Origin: Leptospira andrefontaineae
GTDB lineage: Bacteria; Spirochaetota; Leptospiria; Leptospirales; Leptospiraceae
NCBI RefSeq assembly: GCF_004770105.1
Contig: NZ_RQEY01000005.1
Span: 186,001-250,000, forward strand
DNA length: 64,000 nt
Direction: 5' to 3'
Below are positions 10,017 to 24,534 of the stretch, piece after piece. Position 1 is the first letter of the stretch. Each line of letters begins with the position of its first letter. The notes below the pieces were generated by a model. It was given only the letters and a program-made list of their open reading frames with translations, was not told the origin of the DNA and searched no databases. The translations under genes and the position numbers were made by a program.

Positions 10017-10314
10017 GGTTCTGATAAAAACCCGAGCCTATTTTTGGTTTGCCCGGGACATTTCGTTACCATCCTTCTTTTTAGTATATGAAAACAAGCA
10101 ATTTCGCTCGTATCAATAGGAAGGCTTGGAACTGGGCTTATTTTTTACTTTACACTAGGGTTAGCCAAAAATATTTTGAATGAATATCGGGAACCACCCA
10201 TTGAATGTATGGGAAAAACCTAAAAAATTCGGAGATAATCCGTTTTTGTAGGTTGTTTTTTCCTCTTTTTTGAGGCAAAACGAAGCGGTTCAGAGACTCT
10301 CTGTAAGGCCGGCA
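10017..10314. other. Divergent intergenic region upstream of rimP
   Basis: About 300 bases separate the divergent lipoprotein gene and rimP. The stretch is AT-rich with several T-runs and must hold the promoters for both directions. A loose candidate for the operon is TTGGAA at 10126 with TACACT at 10151, but the 19-bp spacing makes it weak. I see no RNA gene, riboswitch or convincing terminator here. Confidence 0.4.
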
Positions 10315-10803
<489 letters not shown>

Positions 10804-10805
10804 TT

Positions 10806-12176
<1,371 letters not shown>

Positions 12177-12244
12177 TCTCTCAATTTGAGAGTTTGGGCT
12201 TAGGACCCGTTTTCAGTACATCGCGTACTTGACCAGGACATTAT

Positions 12245-15109
12245 ATGGAAGAAAAGAATAAATCAATCAAGGAAAAGCTCCAGGGCTCTGCTTCTGCTGA
12301 TGCAAGTAAGAAGAAGAAGCTGGTTATCAAAAAGAAGCCGGACGAAAAAACGCCTTCTACTTCTGCAAAGAAAGAGGCCCCTACAGATCCAGCTCCAAGT
12401 AAACCGGCGGCTGCAGCTTCCTCCTCTCCAAGCACTCCTAAAAGTTCTACTCCTCCTAAAAAAGAACCTCTCTTTCCGGAACCAAGCACTCGCCAAGAGC
12501 CTCCAGTTCCAAGATCTGCTCCTCCTGAACATATTTTGGGGGAAGGTAGACCTCCATTCCAGAGAGAAGACAATAATATTATAGTATCTCGTCCAAATCA
12601 GAGACCGACGTTCCCAAATCAAAACCGCGAAGGCGGTGGCAATTACCGAGGAAATCGTCCTGACGGAAACCAAGGTTACCAAAATCGTGAAGGTGGTGGT
12701 TACCAAGGTGGTCAAGGCGGTGGTTACCAAAACCGTGAAGGCGGCGGCGGTGGATATCGCGGAGGCCAGGGTGGTCAAGGCGGCGGATACCAAAACCGTG
12801 AAGGCGGCGGCGGTGGATATCGCGGAGGCCAAGGTGGTCAGGGCGGTGGTTACCAAGGCGGTCAAGGTGGCGGCGGTGGATATCGCGGAGGTCAAGGTGG
12901 TCAGGGCGGTGGTTACCAGGGCGGTCAAGGTGGCGGCGGTGGATATCGCGGAGGCCAGGGTGGTCAAGGCGGTGGCGGTTATCGTGGCGGTCAAGGAGGC
13001 CAAGGCGGTGGTGGTTATCGTGGAGGCCAGGGTGGTCAAGGCGGTGGCGGATATCGCGGCGGTCAAGGTGGCCAGGGCGGAGGATTCCGTGGTGGTCCAG
13101 GTGGCGGCCAAGGTGGTGGTTTCCGAGGAGGCCCAGGTGGTCAGGGTGGCGGATTTAGAGGCGGCCCTGGAGCAGGAGCTCCACCTCCAGGTTTAGGACC
13201 TGTAGAAGGCGGAAGAGGAGTTCCTTCCGGCAAAAAACGTAATGATAAAGATAGAGGCGGAAGACCAGAAGGTCAGGAAGGTTCTGAGAATTCTAAATTC
13301 TTCCGTCAATCTTACAAAAAACAGAAAGTAAGCGGGCCTACTGGAGTTTCCGTTCCGAAAGAGATCACTCTTTTGGAGAATGTACAAGTAGGAGAACTGG
13401 CTAAGAAAATGAATCTTAAGCCGGGTGATGTTATCGGAAAACTCATGAAAATGGGAATGATGGTGACCATCAATAATATCATCGATGCAGAAACAGCATC
13501 CATTCTCGCTGATGAATACGGTTGTAAGGTAAAAGTAGTTTCTCTATATGAAGAAACTCTAATCGACGAAGAAAAAGACAGTCCGGAAGATTATATCCAT
13601 AGACCTCCTGTCGTTACAATCATGGGTCACGTTGACCATGGTAAGACAAAACTATTGGATACTATCCGTAAGTCTTCTGTCATCGATACCGAGTCCGGTG
13701 GAATTACACAACATATCGGTGCTTACCAGGTAGCGACTTCCAGAGGGGAAATCACCTTCTTGGATACTCCTGGTCACGAAGCGTTTACCTCTATGAGAGC
13801 AAGGGGAGCTAAGGTTACGGATATCGTGATCTTAGTGGTTGCTGCTGACGACGGAGTAATGCCTCAGACTTTAGAAGCATTGTCTCACGCGAAAGACGCA
13901 AAAGTCCCTATCATAGTTGCAATCAACAAAGTGGATCTACCTGCTGCAAATCCTGATAAGATCATGCAGGAACTCGCTAACCATGGACTCCAATCGGAAG
14001 AATGGGGCGGGGACACAATGTATTGCAAGATCTCTGCGAAAGAAAATATAGGGATCGATAAACTTTTAGAATCAGTACTTCTACAAGCGGAAGTTCTGGA
14101 TCTGAAAGCGAACCCTAAACGTAGAGCAAAAGGTACAATCGTAGAGGCGAAACTGGATCCGGGTCGCGGAGCAGTTGCGACAGTTCTTATCCAAAACGGA
14201 ACCCTAAGAGTGGGAGATCCGTTCGTAGCCGGTGTATTCTCCGGTAGAGTTCGTGCGATGTATGATGACTACGGTCATCTGATCAAAGAAGCAGGACCTG
14301 CTTTCCCTGTTCAGGTAACTGGACTAGACGGAGTTCCTGATGCGGGAGCACCTTTCGACTCTGTAGAAGACGAGAAGGAAGCAAGAAACATCTCTCAACA
14401 CCGTATCGAATTCGAAAGAATTGGAAACGCAGGAGCTGCAGGTTCCAAAGTCACTCTGGAAAACATGAACGAGTTCATCAAACAGGGTGCATTAAAAGAA
14501 CTGAAAGTAATTATCAAAGCAGACGTTCGTGGTTCTGCGGAAGCGATCAAGGAAGCCCTGGAAAAACTTTCCACTTCGGATGTAAAACTGAACGTTATTC
14601 AATCCGGAGCGGGAGCTATCGTGGATATGGACGTGATGCTTGCATCCGCTTCTAACGCGATCGTGATCGGTTTCCATGTTCGTGCGAATCCTAAAACCAT
14701 TGCACTCGCCGAGAAAGAAGGCGTTCAGATCAAATACTACAACATCATTTATCAGGTTGTGGATGAGATCAAGATGGCGATGGAAGGACTTCTCGAGCCG
14801 GAAAGGATCGAAGAAGTTATCGGAACTGCAGAGATCAGAGAAGTTTTCAAAGTTTCCAAGATCGGAAATATCGCGGGTTGTATGGTTACTTCCGGAAAGA
14901 TCACAAAAGCTTCCGGTATCCGCGTGATCAGCGATGGAGTCCAAGTATTCGACGGAAAACTCAAATCTCTTCGAAGATTCAAAGACGAAGTCAACGAAGT
15001 GGTGAACAATTTCGAATGCGGTATCCAGTTGGATAATTACAACGACTTCAAGGCTGGCGATACGATCGAAGCTTATACTGTCACAGTAGTAAAACGGAAG
15101 CTGGAGTAG
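12245..15109 (+). CDS. infB: Translation initiation factor IF-2
   Basis: This 954-residue GTPase brings initiator tRNA to the 30S subunit. A low-complexity N-terminus (Lys/Pro/Ser, then Gly/Arg/Gln repeats at about 129-315) is followed by the IF2_N helix (about 370-430). The GTPase domain has G1 GHVDHGKT at 461-468, G3 DTPGHE and G4 NKVD. Domains II, III and C2 follow. The catalytic core is standard; the Gly-rich extension is unusual. It sits between nusA and rbfA, with 7 nt before the rbfA start. Confidence 0.97.
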   Translation: MEEKNKSIKEKLQGSASADASKKKKLVIKKKPDEKTPSTSAKKEAPTDPAPSKPAAAASSSPSTPKSSTPPKKEPLFPEPSTRQEPPVPRSAPPEHILGEGRPPFQREDNNIIVSRPNQRPTFPNQNREGGGNYRGNRPDGNQGYQNREGGGYQGGQGGGYQNREGGGGGYRGGQGGQGGGYQNREGGGGGYRGGQGGQGGGYQGGQGGGGGYRGGQGGQGGGYQGGQGGGGGYRGGQGGQGGGGYRGGQGGQGGGGYRGGQGGQGGGGYRGGQGGQGGGFRGGPGGGQGGGFRGGPGGQGGGFRGGPGAGAPPPGLGPVEGGRGVPSGKKRNDKDRGGRPEGQEGSENSKFFRQSYKKQKVSGPTGVSVPKEITLLENVQVGELAKKMNLKPGDVIGKLMKMGMMVTINNIIDAETASILADEYGCKVKVVSLYEETLIDEEKDSPEDYIHRPPVVTIMGHVDHGKTKLLDTIRKSSVIDTESGGITQHIGAYQVATSRGEITFLDTPGHEAFTSMRARGAKVTDIVILVVAADDGVMPQTLEALSHAKDAKVPIIVAINKVDLPAANPDKIMQELANHGLQSEEWGGDTMYCKISAKENIGIDKLLESVLLQAEVLDLKANPKRRAKGTIVEAKLDPGRGAVATVLIQNGTLRVGDPFVAGVFSGRVRAMYDDYGHLIKEAGPAFPVQVTGLDGVPDAGAPFDSVEDEKEARNISQHRIEFERIGNAGAAGSKVTLENMNEFIKQGALKELKVIIKADVRGSAEAIKEALEKLSTSDVKLNVIQSGAGAIVDMDVMLASASNAIVIGFHVRANPKTIALAEKEGVQIKYYNIIYQVVDEIKMAMEGLLEPERIEEVIGTAEIREVFKVSKIGNIAGCMVTSGKITKASGIRVISDGVQVFDGKLKSLRRFKDEVNEVVNNFECGIQLDNYNDFKAGDTIEAYTVTVVKRKLE
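12618..13176 (+). repeat. Gly/Arg/Gln-rich tandem repeat inside infB
   Basis: About 560 bp of degenerate in-frame repeats based on GGT/GGC codons encode units such as [21 protein letters not shown] and GGFRGGPGG. The repeat makes an RGG-like disordered tract in IF2 and produces long spurious open frames on both strands. Copy number is likely to vary between strains, since near-identical units of 30-60 bp follow each other. Confidence 0.9.
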
Positions 15110-15116
15110 TGTTAGA

Positions 15117-15470
15117 GTGAATCCGATCCGTAAAAGGAAAATCGAAGCGGAGACGGTTCGGACCGTCGCCATGATGATCCTGGCCGGAAAAGTCAAGGAC
15201 CCAAGGGTTCATATGGTTTCCGTTCACAGATCGGAGCTCTCGGACGATTCCAAAAATCTAAAGGTGTACGTAACGGCGATCGTAACGGACAAAAAAAAGG
15301 AAAAATTACTCGCTGGATTAAATAGCGCCTCGGGTAAATTTGCCGCGACTCTTTCCACAAAACTCAATCTAAGGATCACACCTAGAATGAGTTTTGTTTG
15401 GGACGAAGAATATATCCAAGGTTTAGATGAATCCCTCCGACTTACGAGAAAACCAACAAATCCGGACTGA
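15117..15470 (+). CDS. rbfA: Ribosome-binding factor A
   Basis: This 117-residue cold-shock/30S maturation factor has a KH-like fold, with R3-x-R-KIEAE at the N-terminus, KDPRVHMVSVHRSELS, and ITPRMSFVWDEEYIQG near the C-terminus. The start is a GTG. Its 3' end overlaps truB by 44 nt in another frame, so the two are translationally coupled. Confidence 0.95.
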   Translation: MNPIRKRKIEAETVRTVAMMILAGKVKDPRVHMVSVHRSELSDDSKNLKVYVTAIVTDKKKEKLLAGLNSASGKFAATLSTKLNLRITPRMSFVWDEEYIQGLDESLRLTRKPTNPD

Positions 15471-16353
15471 ATTCGGATTTTTGCTCTTGGATAAACCGAT
15501 TGGAATGACTTCTTCTGATCTGGTTTTAAAAGCCAAAAAGACTCTCGGACTTAAAAAAGTAGGTCACACAGGTACCTTAGATAAGGCTGCCTCGGGTTTG
15601 ATGGTGCTTCCTGTAGGCACTTCGACAAGTTTCTCCCAAGTATTTTTAGGAAAAGACAAAGAATACGAGGCTGAGGTTCAGTTCGGCTTCTCTACTGACT
15701 CTGGAGACAGAGAAGGTTTAGTGGTAGAAGATTGGGAAACTTCTAAGATCCAAAAATGGTACCAAGAATCCATGCCCAAATTGGAAGAAATTCTTTCCAA
15801 GGTTTCCGGTTGGGAAGAACAGATTGCGCCGGAAGTTTCCGCGCTCAAGGTGCAAGGGCAGAGAAGAGCGAAATTATTTAGAGAAGGGATCTCCGTTCCA
15901 CCAAGCATTCGTAAGATCAAAATATTCGAATTCGCGGCTGGAGAATTCTGCCCAGGAGGTTTCAAATTGAAGACCAGGGTTTCTGGCGGAACTTATATTC
16001 GTAAGCTAGTCATGGATATAGCGGAAGAAGCTGGGATCCCGATGTGCCTTAAGTCTTTGAATAGGACCAAGGTGGGTAAACTCAAACTGGAACAAGCCGA
16101 TACCTACGAGGCATTGCTACTTGGGAAAGCGATCATCCATCCTCCGGAAGAGATTCTGGATATTCCTTCGGTGGAGATCCCAAGTACTGAGGTAAAAGAC
16201 GTTTTTCATGGGAAAAAGATCAAGCTGGACTGGATCCCGGCTCAGGAGTTCCTACTTACCTCTCCGGAAGGAGAGATTTTGGCATATTGCAGGAGGGAGG
16301 GACTTCCTGGCAGCCTTTCTTATAAATATTTGAAGGTCTTTTCTAAAATTTAG
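15427..16353 (+). CDS. truB: tRNA pseudouridine(55) synthase
   Basis: This 308-residue enzyme converts U55 of tRNAs to pseudouridine. It shows the TruB signature LLLDKPIGMTSSD, then KVGHTGTLDKAASGLMVLPV containing the catalytic Asp of the GTLD motif. SGGTYIRKLVMDI follows and the C-terminus is PUA-like. The ATG lies inside rbfA; the first ~15 residues before FGFLLLDKP are non-conserved, so a slightly later start cannot be excluded. Confidence 0.95.
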   Translation: MNPSDLRENQQIRTEFGFLLLDKPIGMTSSDLVLKAKKTLGLKKVGHTGTLDKAASGLMVLPVGTSTSFSQVFLGKDKEYEAEVQFGFSTDSGDREGLVVEDWETSKIQKWYQESMPKLEEILSKVSGWEEQIAPEVSALKVQGQRRAKLFREGISVPPSIRKIKIFEFAAGEFCPGGFKLKTRVSGGTYIRKLVMDIAEEAGIPMCLKSLNRTKVGKLKLEQADTYEALLLGKAIIHPPEEILDIPSVEIPSTEVKDVFHGKKIKLDWIPAQEFLLTSPEGEILAYCRREGLPGSLSYKYLKVFSKI

Positions 16354-16361
16354 CTTGGACA

Positions 16362-16376
16362 GGGGGCTAGGCCCCC
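16362..16376 (+). promoter_or_regulatory. GC-rich hairpin in the rpsO leader
   Basis: GGGGGC-TAG-GCCCCC is a perfect 6-bp GC stem with a 3-nt loop, 28 nt before the rpsO ATG and 8 nt after the truB stop. There is no U-run after it. It could be an attenuator, a processing site, or part of an S15 autoregulatory leader, as known for rpsO in other bacteria. rpsO itself has only a weak, distant Shine-Dalgarno match (CAGG at 16389). Confidence 0.5.
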
Positions 16377-16404
16377 GAAAATTGGCAACAGGTACAATCA
16401 AACT

Positions 16405-16671
16405 ATGGTAACTACGGAACAAAAGAAGCAAATTATATCCACATTTGCAAAAGGGCAAGGGGACACTGGTTCAACAGAAGTTCAAATCGCTCTTCTAGAC
16501 GCTCAAATTAAAGATCTTAACGAACATTTTAAAACTCATAAGAAAGATTTTCATTCTAAAACAGGTCTTCTTAAACTTATCAGCAAGCGTAAAAGATTAC
16601 AAGAATACCTAAAACGTACTGATCTAGAACGTTATAAAAAACTAATCGAAGCTCTCGGACTCCGCAAGTAA
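16405..16671 (+). CDS. rpsO: 30S ribosomal protein S15
   Basis: An 88-residue S15 of standard length, with [16 protein letters not shown] and [20 protein letters not shown]. It binds 16S rRNA in the platform of the small subunit. It lies directly before pnp (11 nt), as in many bacteria, where transcripts from this junction are processed. Confidence 0.98.
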   Translation: MVTTEQKKQIISTFAKGQGDTGSTEVQIALLDAQIKDLNEHFKTHKKDFHSKTGLLKLISKRKRLQEYLKRTDLERYKKLIEALGLRK

Positions 16672-16682
16672 GGAGTTCTCTC

Positions 16683-18770
16683 ATGGCTAAAACTATTAAT
16701 GGCCAATTTGGCCGTGATTCAATCACTCTCGAAACGGGAGATTGGGCGAAGCAAGCCCACGGGTCCGTAGTATATAAAACCGGAAATCTAGTTTTATTAG
16801 CAACTGTTTGTGCCGCAGACGAACCTAAAGAAGGCCAAGACTTCTTCCCGCTTACTTGCGAATATTCTGAAAAAGTTTATTCAGTAGGTAGATTCCCAGG
16901 TGGATATTTCAAAAGAGAAGCAAAACCTTATGAGCATGAGGTTCTAAACTCCAGGATCATCGACAGACCGATCCGTCCACTTTTCCCGGAAGGATATTTC
17001 TGCGAAGTTCAATTGCAGGTAACTGTTCTTTCTGCGGATAACGAAATTTCTACAGCTGGTCACGCGTTGAATGCTGCTTCTGCTGCATTAACAATCTCTA
17101 ATATTCCTTTCAATGGTCCGATTGCCGGAGCAAGAGTAGGAAGAATTAACGGGGAACTTGTAATCAATCCTGGCAACAAGGAACTCCAGAATTCTGATCT
17201 GGATCTGGTAGTTGCAGGAACTAAAACCCATATCGTAATGATTGAGGGAGAGGCAAAAGAATTATCCAACGCAGAAATGTTGGAAGCATTAAAGTTTGCT
17301 CACGCTCATATCGCTAAATTTGTAGAACTTCAAGAGAGCTGGGCGAAAGAACTCGCTGTAGTTAAAAAAGAAGTTAAACTCAAAGTAAAAGACGAAACTC
17401 TTTTAGGCGAAGTTCGCAAATATGCATTCGATAAGATCTCTTCTGCAAATAAAACTGCTGATAAGGCTTCTCGTAATAAAGAAATCTCTAATGCAAATAA
17501 AGAAGTGGTAGAACACTTCAAAGAAACCGTAACTGAATCCGAAAAGATCAAGGACATTAAAAACTTCTTACATGAACTCGAGTATGAGATCGTAAGAGAG
17601 CAGGTATTAAAAGAAGGAGTTCGTTTCGACGGAAGAAAGTTGGACGAGATCCGTAATATCAGCGTAGAGATGAGTCCTCTTCCTGGAGTTCACGGTTCTG
17701 CAGTATTTACTAGAGGACAAACCCAATCTTTGGGAACAGTGACTCTTGGAACTGCATCCGACAACCAACGTTATGAAACATTGGAAGGTCAGAAAGAAAA
17801 GAACTTCATGCTTCATTATAACTTCCCTGCATTCTCAGTAGGGGAAGTAAGAAGATCTTCCGGACCGGGTCGTAGAGAGATCGGTCACGGAAACTTGGCA
17901 GAAAGAGCTCTTAAATTAGTTCTTCCTAAACCTGATGATTTTCCTTATGTGATCAGAGTTGTATCCGAAATTTTAGAATCTAATGGATCTTCTTCCATGG
18001 CTTCCGTATGCTCCGGATCATTGGCTCTAATGGCAGCGGGAGTTCCGATCAAGTCCGCAGTTTCCGGAATTGCAATGGGATTATTCTCCGATGAGAGTGG
18101 AAGATTTGCAGTATTATCCGATATCGCAGGATTAGAAGATCATTTTGGTGATATGGACTGCAAGATAGCAGGAACCAGAAAAGGGATCACTGCATTCCAA
18201 ATGGACTTAAAAGTAACAGGTGTTGCGTTTAACGTTCTAGAAGCGGTATTTGCCCAGGCTGAAAAAGCTCGTTTCCATATCTTGGATGTGATGGAAAAAT
18301 CCATCTCCAAAGCTGCGGATTCAGTTTCTCGCACAGCGCCTAAAATTATCGTAAAATATATACCTAAAGATCGTATCGGGGAACTGATCGGTCCAGGTGG
18401 TAAAAACATCCGCGGGATCATTGAAGCTTCCGGAGCGGATATCAATATAGACGACGATGGAAAAGTGACTATCGCTGGAGCCAACCAAGAGCAGGCAGAA
18501 AAAGCTGCAGGCATGGTAGAAGGTTTCTTCGCGGAAGTTGAAGTAGGAAAAATTTACGAAGGCAAAGTGAAACGTATTACCGATTTCGGTGCCTTTGTGG
18601 AGATCCTGCCAGGTAAAGAAGGGCTTTGCCATATTTCCAAATTGGATTCCAAACGTGTGAATTCAGTGAAAGACGTAGTGAAAGAAGGTGAGATCATCCG
18701 TGTCCGCGTATTGAACGTGGATAAAACAGGAAAGATCGATCTTTCCAGAAGAGACGCTCTCGAAGTTTAA
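16683..18770 (+). CDS. pnp: Polyribonucleotide nucleotidyltransferase (PNPase)
   Basis: This 695-residue 3'-5' phosphorolytic exoribonuclease has two RNase PH-like cores (about 1-215 and 310-540), separated by an all-helical linker. A KH domain (about 555-615, [20 protein letters not shown]) and an S1 domain (about 620-690, [21 protein letters not shown]) follow. The ATG has a strong AAGGAG site 8 nt upstream. It is the seventh gene of the rimP operon. Confidence 0.98.
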   Translation: MAKTINGQFGRDSITLETGDWAKQAHGSVVYKTGNLVLLATVCAADEPKEGQDFFPLTCEYSEKVYSVGRFPGGYFKREAKPYEHEVLNSRIIDRPIRPLFPEGYFCEVQLQVTVLSADNEISTAGHALNAASAALTISNIPFNGPIAGARVGRINGELVINPGNKELQNSDLDLVVAGTKTHIVMIEGEAKELSNAEMLEALKFAHAHIAKFVELQESWAKELAVVKKEVKLKVKDETLLGEVRKYAFDKISSANKTADKASRNKEISNANKEVVEHFKETVTESEKIKDIKNFLHELEYEIVREQVLKEGVRFDGRKLDEIRNISVEMSPLPGVHGSAVFTRGQTQSLGTVTLGTASDNQRYETLEGQKEKNFMLHYNFPAFSVGEVRRSSGPGRREIGHGNLAERALKLVLPKPDDFPYVIRVVSEILESNGSSSMASVCSGSLALMAAGVPIKSAVSGIAMGLFSDESGRFAVLSDIAGLEDHFGDMDCKIAGTRKGITAFQMDLKVTGVAFNVLEAVFAQAEKARFHILDVMEKSISKAADSVSRTAPKIIVKYIPKDRIGELIGPGGKNIRGIIEASGADINIDDDGKVTIAGANQEQAEKAAGMVEGFFAEVEVGKIYEGKVKRITDFGAFVEILPGKEGLCHISKLDSKRVNSVKDVVKEGEIIRVRVLNVDKTGKIDLSRRDALEV

Positions 18771-18782
18771 CAAATTGACAGA

Positions 18783-18803
18783 CCGGCGAAATTCTTTCGC
18801 CGG
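18783..18803 (+). promoter_or_regulatory. 9-bp hairpin between pnp and the M16 peptidase gene
   Basis: CCGGCGAAA-TTC-TTTCGCCGG is a perfect inverted repeat ending 8 nt before the TTG start of the M16 gene. With no U-run it is not a typical intrinsic terminator. It would occupy the ribosome binding region of the downstream gene, so it may reduce translation or act as an RNA-processing site. Confidence 0.55.
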
Positions 18804-18811
18804 GTAGTACA

Positions 18812-20104
18812 TTGGTTTTTCTAGAAGAAAAAAATCATAAAATCACATTAGGGAACGGACTTGTAGTCTTGTTCCAAAGAGCTCCTTATTCAGTAAGCGT
18901 GTCTATGGGAGTGTATGTAAAAGTGGGATCCAGATCCGAAACTTTGGAAACCGCAGGTTACTGTCATTTTCTAGAGCATATGCTTTTCAAAGACACAGAA
19001 AAGCGTACTGCAAAACAACAAGCGGAAGACTGGGAAAGAGTAGGAGCTTATTCCAACGCAGCCACTTCCAGAGAATACACTTACTTTCATGCAACTCTAG
19101 CTTCCAGAGATCTAGAGCTCGGATTGGAATTACTTTCAGAGATGATGTTCCAGCCTTTGTTTAGGGACCAAGATATCCGTACGGAAGCGGAAGTAGTCTT
19201 GGAAGAGATGAAGGGTTACGAAGATTCTCCAGAAGATGCTATCCACGATTTTTATTATAATAATCTATTTCGCGAAAATTCATTAGGAAGAGATATCATC
19301 GGAACGGAAACCTCTATCCGTGGGGTGACTCCATCCAGCCTTCGAAATTTTTACGAGACCTATTATCATCCGGAGAATATGATACTTTCTCTTTCCGGAA
19401 ATTACGAACCGGAGTTCGTATTCGATCTGGTCTCCAAATACTTCTCTCATTCAGTTAAAAAAGGAAAAGAAGGAACATTCGAAACTCCTAAAAAAGAATT
19501 CGGATATTTCCGCAAAGGGAATAAGGAAACGGAACAGGCCTATTTTATTTTAGGTGGAGAAGGTTTTCCTCGAAATTTCCACGATGCTACAAGGCTTTCA
19601 CTTCTCACACATGTTTTAGGCGGGGGAATGTCTTCTCGGTTATTCCAGAAAGTGCGGGAAGAAAAAGGGCTTTGTTATCATATTACAAGTTATCCTTCTT
19701 CTTATCGTGATGTAGGGATCAATTCGATTGTATGTTCCACTTCTAAAGAAAGGTTTGCCGAAAGTCTGGAACTAATTTTAGAAGAAGTTAAACTTTTTGT
19801 AGATAAGGGAGTAACTTCCCAAGAATTGAAAGACGCTAAGACAAACCATGAAGGAAGTCTTTCCATAGGTTACGAGCATACTGAAAGTAGAATGAATAAT
19901 ATCGCTTTCCAAGAATTATATTATGGAAGATACAATTCTTTAGAAAACAGGATCAAAGAGATCCATTCAGTAACTGAAGAAGAGATCAACGAGACAGTCC
20001 GAAAAATATTCGCACTTCCAGAGTTACATCTTTCCGTTTTGGCAAAATTAAAACCGAAAGAAGAACAAAAAATAAAATCTATTTTCGGATCCTATTCGTA
20101 CTAA
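18812..20104 (+). CDS. M16 family zinc peptidase
   Basis: This 430-residue protein has the inverted zinc motif HFLEH (in GYCHFLEHMLFKDT, near residue 52) and the downstream TEAEVVLEEM glutamate of the M16 family. The C-terminal inactive-type domain contains LGGGMSSRLFQKVREEKGLCY. It is probably a cytoplasmic processing protease; the substrate is unknown. The start is TTG, and the region before it is filled by a hairpin. A pnp-M16-dut order is common in bacterial genomes. Confidence 0.92.
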   Translation: MVFLEEKNHKITLGNGLVVLFQRAPYSVSVSMGVYVKVGSRSETLETAGYCHFLEHMLFKDTEKRTAKQQAEDWERVGAYSNAATSREYTYFHATLASRDLELGLELLSEMMFQPLFRDQDIRTEAEVVLEEMKGYEDSPEDAIHDFYYNNLFRENSLGRDIIGTETSIRGVTPSSLRNFYETYYHPENMILSLSGNYEPEFVFDLVSKYFSHSVKKGKEGTFETPKKEFGYFRKGNKETEQAYFILGGEGFPRNFHDATRLSLLTHVLGGGMSSRLFQKVREEKGLCYHITSYPSSYRDVGINSIVCSTSKERFAESLELILEEVKLFVDKGVTSQELKDAKTNHEGSLSIGYEHTESRMNNIAFQELYYGRYNSLENRIKEIHSVTEEEINETVRKIFALPELHLSVLAKLKPKEEQKIKSIFGSYSY

Positions 20105-20105
20105 T

Positions 20106-20540
20106 ATGAAAATCCCAGTTAAAAAGTTAAAAGAAAAAGCTATTCTTCCGGAGATCAAAACTTCCGGTTCTGCAGGTTATGATATTGCTGCTTGTTTGGA
20201 TTCCACTCTCACATTGCCTGTTGGAGAAGTGGTTTTAGTTCCTACAGGACTTTCATTTGCAATTCCGGAAGGATTTCATTTCGAGATCAGACCTCGTTCC
20301 GGATTTTCTACTAAGTTTAAGATCTTAATTCCAAATACTCCAGGCACAATCGACTCCGATTATAGAGGGGAATTGATGGTTCCTCTGCTCAATCTGGGAA
20401 AAGAGCCATATCTTCTTGAAGACAAAACTAGGATCGCACAATTATTGATCCGCCGTACCTGGCATACCGACTGGGAACTTGTGACTGAACTTCCTGAATC
20501 CGAAAGGGGCGCAGGGGGCTTTGGTAGCACCGGTTTCTGA
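20106..20540 (+). CDS. dut: dUTP diphosphatase
   Basis: This 144-residue trimeric dUTPase hydrolyses dUTP to dUMP and pyrophosphate, keeping uracil out of DNA and supplying dTMP synthesis. The five family motifs are visible: SAGYDIAA, RPRSGFSTK, GTIDSDYRGEL, RIAQLLI and the C-terminal GAGGFGSTGF. The ATG starts 1 nt after the M16 stop. Confidence 0.97.
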   Translation: MKIPVKKLKEKAILPEIKTSGSAGYDIAACLDSTLTLPVGEVVLVPTGLSFAIPEGFHFEIRPRSGFSTKFKILIPNTPGTIDSDYRGELMVPLLNLGKEPYLLEDKTRIAQLLIRRTWHTDWELVTELPESERGAGGFGSTGF

Positions 20541-20551
20541 TTTCGAGCTAA

Positions 20552-20575
20552 TTTTTCGCACAGAGATCACGGAGT
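20552..20575. repeat. Dispersed CACGGAG-type intergenic repeat (copy 2)
   Basis: TTTTTCGCACAGAG followed by ATCACGGAG, just after dut. It is related to the copies at 7356-7384 and 35381-35480. Confidence 0.55.
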
Positions 20576-20618
20576 TGGCAGGGGAAGGGTTTTTGGATCT
20601 GTTAATTAAGGCCCTTCA

Positions 20619-20741
20619 TCTCTTAGCGCCTTAGCGTGAGTCCGAATCTATTTTAATTTTATTTCACGCGAAGCCGCAAAGAAAAGAAGATCCCGAATTT
20701 ATTTTTCAAAAACTCCGGGCCTTAGAGGCTCTGCGCGAAAA
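20619..20741. repeat. Inverted AAGGCGC/CACGCGAAG-type repeats
   Basis: TCTTAGCGCCTTAGCGTGAG at 20620-20639 faces CACGCGAAGCCGCAAAG at 20665-20681 as an imperfect inverted repeat. A third related segment, CCTTAGAGGCTCTGCGCGAA, runs to 20739. The gap between dut and vapC (214 bp) is made almost entirely of such repeats and holds no gene. Confidence 0.5.
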
Positions 20742-20754
20742 ACTTCTGTGTCTC

Positions 20755-21174
20755 TCATTTAAAAACTTCTATCTTTAGTTTTTTAGCTATTGCAGAAACC
20801 TTTTCGTCTAGAGTCGCTATACCTGCTCCTTTTCGGATACAAAGCTCCAGATAAGAAGCATCATAAGAAGAAAGTTCGTAGTTTAATGCTAATTCTTGGA
20901 TATGTCGAAATACTTCGAATGATAGATTGATATCGAATTCAATCGCAAGCGACTCAAAAATAGAAACAATCTGTTTACCTTGAGAATCGTTGATTCTTTT
21001 TCTTCTTTTGGAAACTAATAATACGTTATTGAACTCATACCACCAAAGACTGGGAACCACTGCACGAACAGTCTTGCCGATCGATTGTAAGAATTGATCG
21101 GCTTTGGGAGACTTTTCGTCCGGTAGAAAACTTGCAGCTGCTAAGGAACAATCTAAGACCCAGAGTTTTACCAT
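20755..21174 (-). CDS. vapC: PIN-domain toxin (VapC-like ribonuclease)
   Basis: This 139-residue protein has the PIN fold signature of acidic residues for Mg2+ and RNA cleavage: D8 (VLDCSLAAASFL), E47 (WWYEFNNVLL), D105 (SSYDASYLEL) and D123 (ATLDEKV). It is the toxin half of a type II pair; its ATG overlaps the antitoxin stop by 7 nt. It resembles the PIN subfamily often paired with Phd-type antitoxins. The target RNA is unknown. Confidence 0.88.
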   Translation of the reverse strand: MVKLWVLDCSLAAASFLPDEKSPKADQFLQSIGKTVRAVVPSLWWYEFNNVLLVSKRRKRINDSQGKQIVSIFESLAIEFDINLSFEVFRHIQELALNYELSSYDASYLELCIRKGAGIATLDEKVSAIAKKLKIEVFK

Positions 21175-21419
21175 TTGCGGCCTTCGTTGATAAATTCCTT
21201 AATATTTACCTTCGAAGAAATGCTGGTTCTGATCTTTTTTAAAATGTTAAGTCCTTCTTTGGGATCGAATTCGATCTCTTCCGAAAAGGGGATTAATTTT
21301 GCGACTGGTTTGCCTCTATGAGTGATCACAAAAACCTCTCCTGCTTGGACTTTTTTGAGTAATTCCGATAAATGGGTCTTCGCCTGGAAGGCGGAAACCG
21401 ATTCCATGTTTACGTTCAT
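21168..21419 (-). CDS. vapB: Phd/YefM-type antitoxin
   Basis: From the ATG at 21419 this is an 83-residue protein with the Phd/YefM N-terminal DNA-binding fold (SAFQAKTHLSELLKKVQAGE and ITHRGKPVAKLIP) and a C-terminal segment expected to wrap the PIN toxin. The frame stays open to a GTG at 21497, but the added 26 residues do not look like the family. MESVSAFQ at 21407 is another possible start. It probably autoregulates the pair. Confidence 0.85.
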   Translation of the reverse strand: MNVNMESVSAFQAKTHLSELLKKVQAGEVFVITHRGKPVAKLIPFSEEIEFDPKEGLNILKKIRTSISSKVNIKEFINEGRKW

Positions 21420-21567
21420 AGTAAATACTAGTCTATTAACTGGTTGATTTAAGTTTTCAATCAAAAAACCGAAAGAAGGCCGGAAAACTGATTCCACGAC
21501 GGATAGGGCTTTTTTTCAGTATTTTGTCTCTTTTCGGATTCCAGATTTCTGCCGATGCTTACGGAGT

Positions 21568-24432
<2,865 letters not shown>

Positions 24433-24440
24433 AAATTCGA

Positions 24441-24466
24441 CCCGGTCTAGGAATTTCCAGGCCGGG
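24441..24466 (+). terminator. Hairpin after ftsK
   Basis: CCCGGTCT pairs with the downstream AGGCCGGG (one G-U), giving an 8-bp stem about 10 nt after the ftsK stop. It is followed by AAAAG rather than a U-run, so it is a possible factor-dependent stop or a 3'-end protecting stem. Confidence 0.35.
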
Positions 24467-24534
24467 AAAAGAAACCAAGTGACAGGGGGGCGGATACTCG
24501 CCATCCTGGAAAAAAATCCCTGCATTACCTGAGA

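Noticed and set aside
12263..13111. Long minus-strand frame (282 codons) opposite infB, and a 186-codon plus-strand frame
   Set aside because: Both arise from the GGT/GGC repeat, giving Ala/Thr/Val-only low-complexity proteins with no family pattern; they shadow the IF2 repeat.
12618..13176. Possible CRISPR array
   Set aside because: Units are in frame, lack unique spacers of constant length and encode the IF2 Gly-rich tract.
14492..15196. Minus-strand open frame of 234 codons opposite the infB 3' end
   Set aside because: Composition is His/Phe/Asp/Ser-rich and antisense-like, with no motif, overlapping a highly conserved gene.
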